The position numbers and the translations under genes are program-made. From Paenibacillus_I sp035510375 (GTDB lineage Bacteria; Bacillota; Bacilli; Paenibacillales; Paenibacillaceae), in the NCBI RefSeq assembly GCF_035510375.1, contig NZ_DATKHG010000032.1: a DNA stretch of 64,000 nt, one strand, 5' to 3'. Under the pieces are notes generated by a model. It was given only the letters and a program-made list of their open reading frames with translations, did no database searches and was not told the origin of the DNA. Of the stretch, positions 30,904-39,332 are shown piece by piece. Numbering within the stretch: position 1 is the first letter of the stretch; the number at the start of each line of letters is the position of its first letter.

Positions 30904-32154
30904 TCACACCCAGCCCCGATAACGGACCGCTTCGGCGGTTTTGCGCACGCCGGCCATATAAGCGGCAAGCCGCATATCGACCCTGCGCGTCCGATGCAGC
31001 TCGTATACGTCCCGGAAGCCGCGAACCATCATGGCGCGCAGCTTGTCGTCCACTTCGCGTTCCGTCCAATAATAGCCTTGATTGTTTTGCACCCACTCGA
31101 AATACGACACGATGACGCCGCCCGCGCTCGCGAGCACGTCGGGGACGAGCAGCACGCCCCGGTCGTGCAGCATATGGGTCGCTTCCAGCGTCGTCGGCCC
31201 GTTGGCCGCCTCGACGATCGTTTTCGCCTTGATCCGGGCCGCGTTGGCCGCCGTTATCTGGTTCTCGATCGCCGCCGGCACCAGCACGTCGCATTCGAGC
31301 TCAAGCAGTTCCTCATTACTGAGCGTGTCCTTGAACAGGTTGGTAACCGCTCCGAACGAATCGCGCCGGTCGAGCAGATGCGGAATGTCGAGTCCTTCCG
31401 GATCGTGCAACGCGCCGTGCACGTCGGATATGCCGACGACCTTTGCTCCCGCCTCGTGCATGAATTTGGCCAGAAAGCTGCCGGCGTTGCCGAAGCCCTG
31501 CACCGCTATACGGGCTCCTTGCAGCGGAATGCCCGACGCCGCCAGCGCCTCTTCGATCATGATCGTCACGCCCCGCGCCGTGGCCGTCTCGCGGCCATGC
31601 GATCCGCCGAGCACGAGCGGCTTGCCGGTGATGAAGCCGGGTGAGTCGAACTCCCTGATCCGGCTGTATTCATCCATCATCCAGGCCATGATCTGGGAAT
31701 TCGTCATCACGTCGGGAGCGGGAATATCTTTCGTCGGCCCGACGATCTGGCTGATCGCGCGGACGTACCCCCTGCTCAGCCGCTCAAGCTCGCGAAACGA
31801 CATGCGCCGCGGATCGCATATGACCCCGCCTTTGCCGCCGCCGTACGGCAGATCGGCAATCCCGCATTTCAGCGTCATCCATATCGACAACGCCTTCACC
31901 TCTTCAGCCGTTACGCCCGGGTGAAAACGGACGCCTCCCTTCGTCGGTCCGGCGGCATCGTTGTGCTGGGCCCGGAAGCCTGTGAACACCTGCGTCGATC
32001 CGTCGTCCATACGGACCGGAATACGAACCGTCATCATCCGCATCGGCTCGCGGAGCAGGTCCACCATCTCCTTGCCGTAGCCGAGCGAGAGCAGCGCTTG
32101 TTCGATAACCGTTTGGGTAGCTTGCAGCATCAAATCATGATTTTGTGCGGACAC
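30904..32154 (-). CDS. gudB: NAD-specific glutamate dehydrogenase
   Basis: The enzyme deaminates glutamate to 2-oxoglutarate. The protein closely follows B. subtilis GudB/RocG: AAGPTKGGVRFHP near 65, catalytic lysine in PYGGGKGGV near 100, PAPDVMTNSQIMAWM, and FGNAGSFLAKF near 215. No 9-bp duplication like that of inactive gudB of strain 168 is seen; the gene is intact. The start is uncertain: GTG at 32154 (used, 416 residues) or ATG at 32169. Confidence 0.94.
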   Translation of the reverse strand: MSAQNHDLMLQATQTVIEQALLSLGYGKEMVDLLREPMRMMTVRIPVRMDDGSTQVFTGFRAQHNDAAGPTKGGVRFHPGVTAEEVKALSIWMTLKCGIADLPYGGGKGGVICDPRRMSFRELERLSRGYVRAISQIVGPTKDIPAPDVMTNSQIMAWMMDEYSRIREFDSPGFITGKPLVLGGSHGRETATARGVTIMIEEALAASGIPLQGARIAVQGFGNAGSFLAKFMHEAGAKVVGISDVHGALHDPEGLDIPHLLDRRDSFGAVTNLFKDTLSNEELLELECDVLVPAAIENQITAANAARIKAKTIVEAANGPTTLEATHMLHDRGVLLVPDVLASAGGVIVSYFEWVQNNQGYYWTEREVDDKLRAMMVRGFRDVYELHRTRRVDMRLAAYMAGVRKTAEAVRYRGWV

Positions 32155-32242
32155 GAATCGAGACACCATCCTTTGGCAGTTCAAAGCGGATAGAAGCGTT
32201 TTGGGTCAGTGACGAGTTTGTAACGAGTTTCTGCGGACAAAC

Positions 32243-32287
32243 AGAAAAGAGCGACCTCGGACGGCTGGCCGCCCGGGATGCTCTTCC
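32243..32287 (-). terminator. Intrinsic terminator after the MecA-family gene
   Basis: A long stem (AAGAGC... with ...GCTCTT, and CCGGGCGG with CCGTCCGAGG, one bulge) is followed by TTTTCTG on the minus strand, 8 nt past the stop codon. Confidence 0.7.
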
Positions 32288-32294
32288 GGATACG

Positions 32295-32909
32295 TTAAGA
32301 TTCGAAATGAGTGCAAATTTCGCGAACGGCGCCGGACGGAATGACGATCTTGCCGTATTCCTCAAGCACCGCCGACGTGACGGATGTCGCGTCTCCGTAT
32401 TCCGCAAGCAGCGCGATAACCGCCTGAATGCGGGATGGCTCTGCGCCGGCCGGATCAAAGGCCAGCATATATTTGCCGCGGTACGCATAAAGCCGGCCGT
32501 CTTCGGTCAAGCCCGACGAAAGCAGCTGCCTGCTGACCGAAATGACGTCCTCGAAATCCCGGAATGCGTACATCACGACATCGGTTTGCTCAAGGGTAAC
32601 TTCCATCTCATACACGTCTTCGTCCTGCTCGTCTTCGCTTCCCGGATAATCCCCGTGCTGCGTATCGGCCTTGCCGCGGGTGACGATCACGACCATGCCT
32701 TGTGCCGGGAGGGCGAACACTTCGACCGCAAGAGGGCCGCTGGCATCGAAACCGAGCTCGCTGTAAGCCTGATCCATCATCTCGCTGAACAGCTCGTGAA
32801 CCTTCGGTATTTCCCGCCACATGTCATCCTTCTGTATTCCCCGTTCCAGGAGGTCGTCGAACGTCAGGAAAATCCGAATCTTGTCCTGACTGAGCCGCTC
32901 GATCTTCAT
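32295..32909 (-). CDS. mecB: MecA-family adaptor protein (MecB/YpbH by position)
   Basis: The 204-residue protein belongs to the MecA/YpbH adaptors that deliver substrates to ClpC-ClpP. It starts MKIERLSQDKIRIFLTFDDL and has the C-terminal domain segments VVMYAFRDFEDVISVSRQL and YGKIVIPSGAVREI. The middle linker is acidic (SEDEQDEDVYE). The start at 32909 is 7 nt after AGAGGGGGGA. Position next to gudB matches ypbH (mecB) rather than mecA. Confidence 0.88.
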   Translation of the reverse strand: MKIERLSQDKIRIFLTFDDLLERGIQKDDMWREIPKVHELFSEMMDQAYSELGFDASGPLAVEVFALPAQGMVVIVTRGKADTQHGDYPGSEDEQDEDVYEMEVTLEQTDVVMYAFRDFEDVISVSRQLLSSGLTEDGRLYAYRGKYMLAFDPAGAEPSRIQAVIALLAEYGDATSVTSAVLEEYGKIVIPSGAVREICTHFES

Positions 32910-32975
32910 GCTGGCATCCCCCCTCTGCAGCATCGGTTATAACAGCGTATGAGCCGTCATACAATATGTGATTAA

Positions 32976-33010
32976 AATAAAAAGACTATGTAACTATGTT
33001 ATCATGTCTT
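32976..33010 (-). terminator. AT-rich terminator after the YtxH-like gene
   Basis: AAGAC...GTCTT with inner partial pairing (GATAAC/GTTAC) is followed by TTTTTATTTT on the minus strand. A GC-rich imperfect hairpin at 33052-33098 also lies here. Confidence 0.45.
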
Positions 33011-33104
33011 ACCCCGAAATGCACTAGCATACGCAAAAATCCGCAGATGCACGAAGGACCGGCGCCCGCTTCGCAAAGCGGACGGCGGCCCTTCGCTCGA
33101 ATCG

Positions 33105-33419
33105 TCAGTGGGACGCGGAAGAGGATGCAGACAGGATGCGTTCAGCCTCCCTTTTCACCTCGGGATCGCTTTTCACCATCGATTCGATGGTGTCCCAGGA
33201 ATTCCCGTCGGCATGGGCCGCCGCAGCCGTTTCCTTGCGCTTCGGCTCGGGGCCGAACTTGCGGTTCAGCGCCGTTTCGATCAGCCTGCCTTTCATCCCC
33301 GACATGAGGTCGCCCGCAGCGCTGCCCGCCCAAGCGAAGGCGCCGGGGCGCTTCCGGGAAAAGTACGCAGCCGCGGCAACGCCGACGATGCCTCCCATTA
33401 TAAAACCGTTCCATTTCAT
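33105..33419 (-). CDS. Small membrane-anchored protein, YtxH-like
   Basis: The 104-residue protein begins MKWNGFIMGGIVGVAAAAYF, a glycine-rich membrane anchor, followed by a polar helix and an acidic/basic tail (SMVKSDPEVKREAERIL). The architecture resembles the YtxH/small general-stress membrane proteins but the signature is not strong. It is divergent from the deacetylase gene. Confidence 0.65.
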   Translation of the reverse strand: MKWNGFIMGGIVGVAAAAYFSRKRPGAFAWAGSAAGDLMSGMKGRLIETALNRKFGPEPKRKETAAAAHADGNSWDTIESMVKSDPEVKREAERILSASSSASH

Positions 33420-33573
33420 GACCGGTAGCCTCCTTGATTGCGATTCGTTCCCTCGTCCCTATTCTGCCCTCTCTCCGCCCGGCCATCCGGCTTAAATATT
33501 AGGAAAACGGTAGCTGGCGGCTTCCGGACGGTAAGTGATACAATGAATAAGTTTCAGAAACGGAGGAGACCCG

Positions 33574-34587
33574 ATGACAAAGACACCCATGCTGCTTGCG
33601 TCCGCGCTGGCGCTGATGCTGGCCGCCGGCTGCGGATCCAATGGACAGAACGCGCCGGGAGCCGCTATGCCGGAGGCTCCGGCGCAGAAGAATATCGGCA
33701 ACGGCGCAGCGGAGCCGCCTCCGGATGCGGCCGCCGAATCCGGAAATGACGGTCCGGATGCAAGCGAAACGGACAACGGCGAAAGCGGCTCGGGCGGCTC
33801 GGGCGCAACGGGGAACGCAGCGGAAGCCCCGAACGGGAAGAGCGCCGCCGGGGGCAAGGGACAGCCGGCGGCCAACGAGCTGTCTGCCGCGCCGAAAGAG
33901 CCGCAGTACCGGATGAATAAAGCTTACCGGTTCGAGGCAATCGCGCCGGGCGCGCCGGACAAAGTCGTGCTGCTCACGTTCGATGACGGCCCGAAGGAGA
34001 AGAAGCAGCTGACGAGCATGCTGGACACGCTGGACAAACATAATGCCAAAGCGGTGTTTTTCGTCAACGGCTACCGCGTGAAGCAAAACCCCGATCTGCT
34101 CAAGCTGATCGCAGAGCGGGGCCAAACGATCGGCAATCATGCCTGGGATCATATCAATCTGAAGAAAGAAAGCAAGGCGAACGTCCGCAAGCAGATCGGC
34201 GATGTCCAGGCGCTCGTCGAGAAGCTGACCGGGGAGAAGCCGAGAATGTTCCGCGCGCCCTTCGGTGCGGGAGGCGACGCCGTCAAAGCGGTCACAGCCA
34301 GCGAACAAATGCTGTATATGACCTGGTCGAACGGATCGCTCGACTGGGACAAAAGCACAAAGGATAAGCCAGACGCCGTAATCGCGAACGTCATGAAGCA
34401 GCTGCACCCGGGAGCCAATATCCTGATGCATGAGCTGCCCTGGACCGCCAGCGCGCTTGAGAAGCTTCTCACCGAACTGGAAGCCAACGGCTACGGCTTC
34501 ATCGATCCGGCCACGATCGAATTGCCCGGAGCGGCATCCCCGGCACCGGCCCGATCGAAGGCTTCCGGTGCGCATGCGGCGCCTTAA
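33574..34587 (+). CDS. Polysaccharide deacetylase lipoprotein (NodB fold)
   Basis: The 337-residue protein has a signal peptide with lipobox LAAGC (residues 16-20), a Gly/Ala/Pro-rich disordered linker to about 105, and a NodB deacetylase domain: LTFDDGP near 135 (catalytic and metal Asp), GNHAWDH near 190 (metal histidines), RAPFG near 226 and LMHELPW near 290. Substrates would be peptidoglycan or another N-acetylated glycan; which one is unknown. GGAGGA lies just before the ATG. Confidence 0.92.
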   Translation: MTKTPMLLASALALMLAAGCGSNGQNAPGAAMPEAPAQKNIGNGAAEPPPDAAAESGNDGPDASETDNGESGSGGSGATGNAAEAPNGKSAAGGKGQPAANELSAAPKEPQYRMNKAYRFEAIAPGAPDKVVLLTFDDGPKEKKQLTSMLDTLDKHNAKAVFFVNGYRVKQNPDLLKLIAERGQTIGNHAWDHINLKKESKANVRKQIGDVQALVEKLTGEKPRMFRAPFGAGGDAVKAVTASEQMLYMTWSNGSLDWDKSTKDKPDAVIANVMKQLHPGANILMHELPWTASALEKLLTELEANGYGFIDPATIELPGAASPAPARSKASGAHAAP

Positions 34588-34591
34588 CGCG

Positions 34592-35452
34592 CTATCGCCG
34601 TCCGGACGCGCCGCTTCGCAAAATGAAAAGATGCGATTCGGAAGGCGCCATGAAACGAAGCGGCAGGCCCGTCGTGCCGAAGCCGCAACTGACGAACAGC
34701 CGGGGGGCGTGCTCCCCGGTTTGTTTGTGCCGCGCCAATGCGAACCAGCCGCTCCTGTAGCGGCGCGCCGCTTTTACCGGGTGCCAGCCGCCGGTAAACG
34801 GCAGCACGATCTGGCCTCCGTGCGTATGGCCCGACAGGATAAGATCGATCTTGCCGGCCGTATCGGCCGTCAGCTTGTCGGCGATTGCCGGATCATGCGC
34901 CAAGAGCAGCGTAAAGACGCCGTCAAAGCCACCGCCCCCGTCGACCGGATCGGCCAGCGCCGCTTTCACGCGGTCGCGGCGGCTTTTCGCATCGTCGATG
35001 CCGGCCAGCCGGAAGCGGCTGCCGTCCGCCTGTTCGAGCAGCACCGGCTCGTTGGCGAGCACCTTTACCCTTTCCTCATGCAGCAGAACGTCCAACTCGC
35101 GGATGCGATCGTCGTAATCGTTGTTGCCGTAAACCGCATAGACCGGGCCCAGTTCGGACAGCGCCCTCAGGTTTCTCCTCGTCCGCTCCAGCGGCACCCC
35201 TTTCTCCCGAATATCGCCGCCCATCAGCACGAGATCGGCGCCGCCCGCCTCCTCCACCGACCGTATCAGCTTGGGCGGGACGGTGCGGCGGTGCAAATCG
35301 CTGATAAAAAAAATACGCGTCCCGTCAAAGGACGCAGGCAAACGCGGCAGAAACACATCTTCCTTAACGACCGCAGTCCGAAACGCTTCATATGCCATTC
35401 TGACCGCCAGCCCCCCGGCCGCCCCGGCCGCAATCGCCACAGGCCAAAGCAT
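34592..35452 (-). CDS. Metallophosphoesterase, YpbG-like
   Basis: The 286-residue protein has an N-terminal membrane helix (MLWPVAIAAGAAGGLAV) and the calcineurin-like motifs FISDLHR near 49, MGGDIRE near 77, YGNNDYDD near 108, LLAHDP near 186 and SGHTHGGQ near 207. It therefore is a membrane-attached metal phosphoesterase of unknown substrate, matching B. subtilis YpbG by position. It converges with the deacetylase gene with only 4 nt between. Confidence 0.88.
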   Translation of the reverse strand: MLWPVAIAAGAAGGLAVRMAYEAFRTAVVKEDVFLPRLPASFDGTRIFFISDLHRRTVPPKLIRSVEEAGGADLVLMGGDIREKGVPLERTRRNLRALSELGPVYAVYGNNDYDDRIRELDVLLHEERVKVLANEPVLLEQADGSRFRLAGIDDAKSRRDRVKAALADPVDGGGGFDGVFTLLLAHDPAIADKLTADTAGKIDLILSGHTHGGQIVLPFTGGWHPVKAARRYRSGWFALARHKQTGEHAPRLFVSCGFGTTGLPLRFMAPSESHLFILRSGASGRR

Positions 35453-35473
35453 TGCGCTTCGCCCCTCTCCGCA

Positions 35474-35716
35474 TTATTGGTTTCCCGCCAGCTCCCGCCC
35501 GAACAGAAACAGGACGGAGGCGAGCACAAGAAACAGAAAAATGAGCGTATTGTAAAACCATTTCGCCATTTGCTGCTTGTTCGACGGATGCTTCATCCGG
35601 CGCGGGGGCAGGTTCGCCCCGTTCTTCAAGCCCTCCCGTCCCGGCTGTGCCGGTTTTCCTTTCCGTGCGCTTCGGCTGCGGGGTTTCATCGTCTCTTCTT
35701 GCCTTAATTCGTTCAT
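35474..35716 (-). CDS. Small basic membrane protein, function unknown
   Basis: The 80-residue protein starts MNELRQEETMKPRSRSARK, is very basic over the first 50 residues and ends in one membrane helix (WFYNTLIFLFLVLASVLFLF). The ATG overlaps the CPBP gene stop codon (ATGA) and is preceded by GGAGGG, so translation seems coupled. It lies where ypbE/ypbF stand in B. subtilis, without evident similarity. Confidence 0.6.
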   Translation of the reverse strand: MNELRQEETMKPRSRSARKGKPAQPGREGLKNGANLPPRRMKHPSNKQQMAKWFYNTLIFLFLVLASVLFLFGRELAGNQ

Positions 35717-36306
35717 GCTTCCCTCCGAAAACGTATGATCAGGCCCATTGCCGCGTCCACGGCGAAATGCGCCAGCACAGGCGCCCAAAGCGTTCCGGTT
35801 TCCTCGTAAATCCACCCCAGGCCGTAGCTGATGGAGAAAACGAGGCCGGTCGGAATCCAGTGGCGCAAATAGCGCACATGAATCGCCGCGAAAATGATAC
35901 TGGTCCAATAGGGGCCGAATGAACGCTGAACGGCCCCGCGAAACAGCAGCTCCTCGCAGATCGAAACGACGAGCGAAATAAGCAAAATATGCCAGACGGG
36001 ACGGCCGCGGAACAAGCGGTCGTTGACGCCGCCGTCGTCGGCCGCTTCCTCCGGTATCCAGCGGGACAAAAGCAGATCGACCGCGATGACGGCCGTTCCT
36101 AGTCCGAGTCCCCAATACACGAATTCCATCCCCTGCGGTACGTTCCATAAAGAAATCGGGTTTTGCCGCTGAAAAAAAATCCAGATCAAGCCGATAACAA
36201 GAGTAAGGGCCTGCGTCGCATACAGATTAATGAGAAGCATCCGATCGTTCAACTGGTCGACGGTTACTTTGCGAATCTTGATGTTTTTCAAGTCGAATTT
36301 TTTCAT
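35713..36306 (-). CDS. CPBP-family intramembrane protease-like protein, YpbD-like
   Basis: The 197-residue polytopic protein has the CPBP (Abi/CAAX protease) motifs ICEELLFRGAVQ near 118, IIFAAIHVRY near 138 and LAHFAVDAAMG near 178. These supply the glutamate and histidine residues of the active site. B. subtilis ypbD, a CPBP protein, has the same neighbourhood. Substrate unknown. Confidence 0.88.
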   Translation of the reverse strand: MKKFDLKNIKIRKVTVDQLNDRMLLINLYATQALTLVIGLIWIFFQRQNPISLWNVPQGMEFVYWGLGLGTAVIAVDLLLSRWIPEEAADDGGVNDRLFRGRPVWHILLISLVVSICEELLFRGAVQRSFGPYWTSIIFAAIHVRYLRHWIPTGLVFSISYGLGWIYEETGTLWAPVLAHFAVDAAMGLIIRFRREA

Positions 36307-36378
36307 AATATCCGCCTATATTTCTTTTTTCTTCATCTTACTCTATACTAACCACTATCCGGCCCGAAGGAGACTGTC

Positions 36379-37293
36379 ATGGAGAAGCGATTGACCCGTA
36401 CCGAAATGTTATTCAGCCTTGGCTTTATCTTTATGCTGATCGTTGCCGTAGCGGCTTTTTTTGTCGGCGTCAAGGTCGGAGCGGAAAAAACCGAAGCCAG
36501 ATACGTGCCCGGCGACAAATTAAACGGAGAAGCCGAGCTGAAGGTTACAGCTTACCAGCAGCAGGATCTGGTTTCTTTCTATCATACCGTATTTTTGCCC
36601 TATCGTGAATTTGTGGTCGAATGGGTCGCGGCGATCGAGAAAATGAAAGCCGGCCTGTCGACCGAGCCGTCGTCCCAGCTGAAGGAGCTTTCGGCGCTCG
36701 CGGACAAGCAGTACGCGGAAGCGTCCCAAGCCGCCGTGTCCCGCGTATCGCCGCTGCTGGTCGAATCGCAAACGAATGTGCTCAAGAGCCTGAAGCTGTT
36801 CGCGCAAGCCGCCGACCGGCTCGAACCGGAAGCGCGGTCCGAGGGCGCCGCCGGGACGGTCGCGCTGATCGGCCAAGACGCCTATTACAGACAAGGGCTG
36901 GAGCTCGCTCTGACCGCCCAGCAGCAGTACTATACCGCCATGCTGAAATGGAGCTCATCGCTCGATCCGGACCTGCCGGCCGATTTCGAGGCGACGGGCA
37001 TCATGGAACTCGAAGCCTGGAAATCGCTGCCGCTGGTCGTCAAGAATAAGCTGATGGCCGACCGGCTCGCACGGCGCAAGCTGCTTACCGCCTATTATCC
37101 GCAGGATTTAGCGGCTCGCGTGGATCTGTTCGTATCAACGGGCCAGGCGGCCAAAATGCGGATCAAATCGATTGATGCGATCGTCGACCTGCTGATCGGC
37201 ACGGAAGCGGTCCGGAGCGGCGATTTCGCCGCGAACAAAGCGCGCTTCTACAGCAAAGAGTTGCTGCCTCAGCTGCCCTTCTTCATTTCTTGA
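36379..37293 (+). CDS. Membrane-anchored protein, function unknown
   Basis: The 304-residue protein starts MEKRLTRTEMLFSLGF with one membrane helix (FIFMLIVAVAAFFVGVKVG) and a mostly helical external domain rich in Q, A and L, without cysteines or a recognised motif. It has GGAG close before the ATG. It stands divergently from the CPBP gene and before serA. Similar uncharacterised proteins occur in Paenibacillus (recall, not tested). Confidence 0.65.
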   Translation: MEKRLTRTEMLFSLGFIFMLIVAVAAFFVGVKVGAEKTEARYVPGDKLNGEAELKVTAYQQQDLVSFYHTVFLPYREFVVEWVAAIEKMKAGLSTEPSSQLKELSALADKQYAEASQAAVSRVSPLLVESQTNVLKSLKLFAQAADRLEPEARSEGAAGTVALIGQDAYYRQGLELALTAQQQYYTAMLKWSSSLDPDLPADFEATGIMELEAWKSLPLVVKNKLMADRLARRKLLTAYYPQDLAARVDLFVSTGQAAKMRIKSIDAIVDLLIGTEAVRSGDFAANKARFYSKELLPQLPFFIS

Positions 37294-37363
37294 CGAGGGA
37301 TATCGTCCTTCGGATTTATGGCCCAATAATAACGAAATTTTCACATTTCAGCAAGTTTGCCGA

Positions 37364-37391
37364 TTGCAATTGCCCGCTCCATTGTTATAAT
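37364..37391 (+). promoter_or_regulatory. Sigma-A promoter of serA
   Basis: TTGCAA (37364-37369), 16 nt, TATAAT (37386-37391). The start near 37398 would give a leader of about 160 nt before serA. Confidence 0.65.
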
Positions 37392-37479
37392 AAGAAGGGT
37401 TGAAGCACGCGTCGGCAGACATATCCGTAACATATGCGCCGGGCGCGCAGCGGAATAGGATTTGCGGAGCGATCTCTCG

Positions 37480-37517
37480 TCCCGGGCAGGCAACGGCGCC
37501 GGGGGCGGGATTTTTTT
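37480..37517 (+). terminator. Possible attenuator hairpin in the serA leader
   Basis: A GC-rich segment with TCCCG (37480-37484) pairing CGGGA (37506-37510), or a local CGCC/GGCG stem, is followed immediately by seven T. It lies between the promoter and serA, so it could attenuate transcription. The stem is short and no known riboswitch motif was recognised. Confidence 0.4.
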
Positions 37518-37558
37518 CCTTTCCATACTCATTGCCATGACTTAGGAGGTTATTGTTC

Positions 37559-39151
37559 ATGTTTAAAGTATTGGTATCGGACCCGATCAGCGATCTCGGC
37601 ATTCAGCAGCTGGCCGACGCCAGCGACATCGCGATCGATAAGAAACCGGGACTAAGCGAAGACGAGCTGGTCGCCATCATCGGCGAATACGACGCGCTGC
37701 TCGTGCGCAGCCAGACTCAGGTCACTGCTCGCGTTATGGAAGCCGGCAAACAGCTTAAAGTAGTCGGCCGCGCGGGCGTAGGCGTCGACAACATCGACCT
37801 CGCCGCGGCAACCGAGCGTGGGATCATCGTCATCAATGCGCCTGACGGCAATACGATCACGACGTGCGAGCATACCTTCGCCATGATGATGGCGCTCGCC
37901 CGCCATATTCCGCAAGCTTACGCGAAGACCGTCGGCGGCGTATGGGACCGCAAGACGTTCCTCGGCGTCGAGCTTCGCAACAAGAAGCTGGGCGTGCTCG
38001 GCATGGGCCGGATCGGCAGCGAGGTGGCCGTTAGAGCGAAGGCGTTCGGTATGGAAATTCTGGCTTACGATCCTTTCCTGACGGAGGAGCGCGCCGCCAA
38101 GCTCGGCGTGAAGCTGTCCACGGTCGAGGACATCGTCCGCAATGCCGACTTCATGACGGTTCACACTCCGCTTACGCCGGAAACGCGCCATATGATCGCG
38201 CGCCCTCAGTTCGAGATCATGAAGCCGGGCATGCGCATCGTCAACTGCGCGCGCGGCGGCATCGTCGACGAGCAGGCGCTTGTCGAAGCGATCGACCAGG
38301 GCATCGTCGCCGGCGCCGCGTTCGACGTGTTCGAGGCGGAGCCGCCGGCTCCGGACCATCCTTTCCTGAAGCATCCGAAGATTATCGTGACGCCCCATCT
38401 GGGCGCTTCCACCGTGGAGGCCCAAGAGAATGTGGCGATCGACGTCTCGGAGCAAGTGCTCCATATTTTACGGGGCGAGCCGTTCAAGAACGCGGTCAAC
38501 ATGCCGCCGATCCCCGGCGACGTCCTGAACAAGCTGCAGCCGTATTTCCTGCTCGGCGAGAAGCTCGGCAGCTTCATCGCCCAGCTTACGGAAGGAGCCG
38601 TTCAGGAAATTACGATCAGCTATTCCGGCGATCTGGCCGACGTCGACACGCAGCCGCTCAACCGCTACATCGTAAAAGGCATCCTGTCCCATCATCTCGG
38701 CTCGGACCAGGTGAACGTCGTCAACGCGATGCATCTTGCGAAATCGCGCGACGTCAACATCGTTACCCAGAAATCGACCGCCCATAAAGGCTTTACGAAC
38801 CTCGTCACCGTTTCGCTCAGAACCAAGCAGGAAGAGCGGCTCGTTGCCGGGACGCTGCTGAACGGCTACGGCGCCCGCATCGTACAGATCGACAAATACC
38901 CTGTCGACGTAGCGCCGGAAGGCAACCTGATTCTGGTCAGCCACAACGACAAGCCGGGCATCATCGGCCGCGTCGGCACCCTGCTCGGCTCGAACGACGT
39001 CAACATCGCCACGATGCAGGTCGGACGGAAGCTCGTAGGCGGCGCGGCGATCATGGTGCTCACGGTCGACAAAGGCGTGCCGAAGGAAGTGCTTTCCGAG
39101 GTCGCCAAGCTGCCGGATCTCAATAACGCCAAAGAAATACTGCTCGTTTGA
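37559..39151 (+). CDS. serA: D-3-phosphoglycerate dehydrogenase
   Basis: SerA oxidises 3-phosphoglycerate, the first step of serine synthesis. The 530-residue protein is the long type: NAD-binding domain with LGVLGMGRIGSEVA near 140, CARGGIVDEQAL near 230, the PHLGAST segment near 280, an intervening domain, and a C-terminal ACT domain (LVSHNDKPGIIGRVGTLLG near 460) for serine feedback. The ATG at 37559 is 9 nt after GGAGG. Confidence 0.97.
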   Translation: MFKVLVSDPISDLGIQQLADASDIAIDKKPGLSEDELVAIIGEYDALLVRSQTQVTARVMEAGKQLKVVGRAGVGVDNIDLAAATERGIIVINAPDGNTITTCEHTFAMMMALARHIPQAYAKTVGGVWDRKTFLGVELRNKKLGVLGMGRIGSEVAVRAKAFGMEILAYDPFLTEERAAKLGVKLSTVEDIVRNADFMTVHTPLTPETRHMIARPQFEIMKPGMRIVNCARGGIVDEQALVEAIDQGIVAGAAFDVFEAEPPAPDHPFLKHPKIIVTPHLGASTVEAQENVAIDVSEQVLHILRGEPFKNAVNMPPIPGDVLNKLQPYFLLGEKLGSFIAQLTEGAVQEITISYSGDLADVDTQPLNRYIVKGILSHHLGSDQVNVVNAMHLAKSRDVNIVTQKSTAHKGFTNLVTVSLRTKQEERLVAGTLLNGYGARIVQIDKYPVDVAPEGNLILVSHNDKPGIIGRVGTLLGSNDVNIATMQVGRKLVGGAAIMVLTVDKGVPKEVLSEVAKLPDLNNAKEILLV

Positions 39152-39177
39152 CCCTAACCTCACATAACCGGCTGCGC

Positions 39178-39218
39178 AAAAAACGTCCTGACGCTCCCCT
39201 GCGGCAGGACGTTTTTTT
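39178..39218 (+). terminator. Terminator after serA (bidirectional)
   Basis: AAACGTCCTG pairs with CAGGACGTTT around a 14-nt loop and is followed by T7 on the plus strand; the minus strand also ends in a U run. It lies 27 nt past serA. Confidence 0.88.
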
Positions 39219-39256
39219 GTTCATTCCTCTCCGTCCCATGCAGCATGGCCGGCAGC

Positions 39257-39284
39257 AAAAAAGCGCGCCCTGCAGAGGGCACGC
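39257..39284 (-). terminator. Intrinsic terminator after resE
   Basis: GCGTGCCCT and AGGGCGCGC pair with a 4-nt loop, followed by six U on the minus strand, about 50 nt past resE. Confidence 0.85.
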
Positions 39285-39332
39285 CGTCGCGCGTATTTAT
39301 CGCGGATGTTTCACGACCAACAAGAATAAACG

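Noticed and set aside
33052..33098. GC-rich hairpin as a terminator
   Set aside because: It has a long imperfect stem but no U run on either strand.
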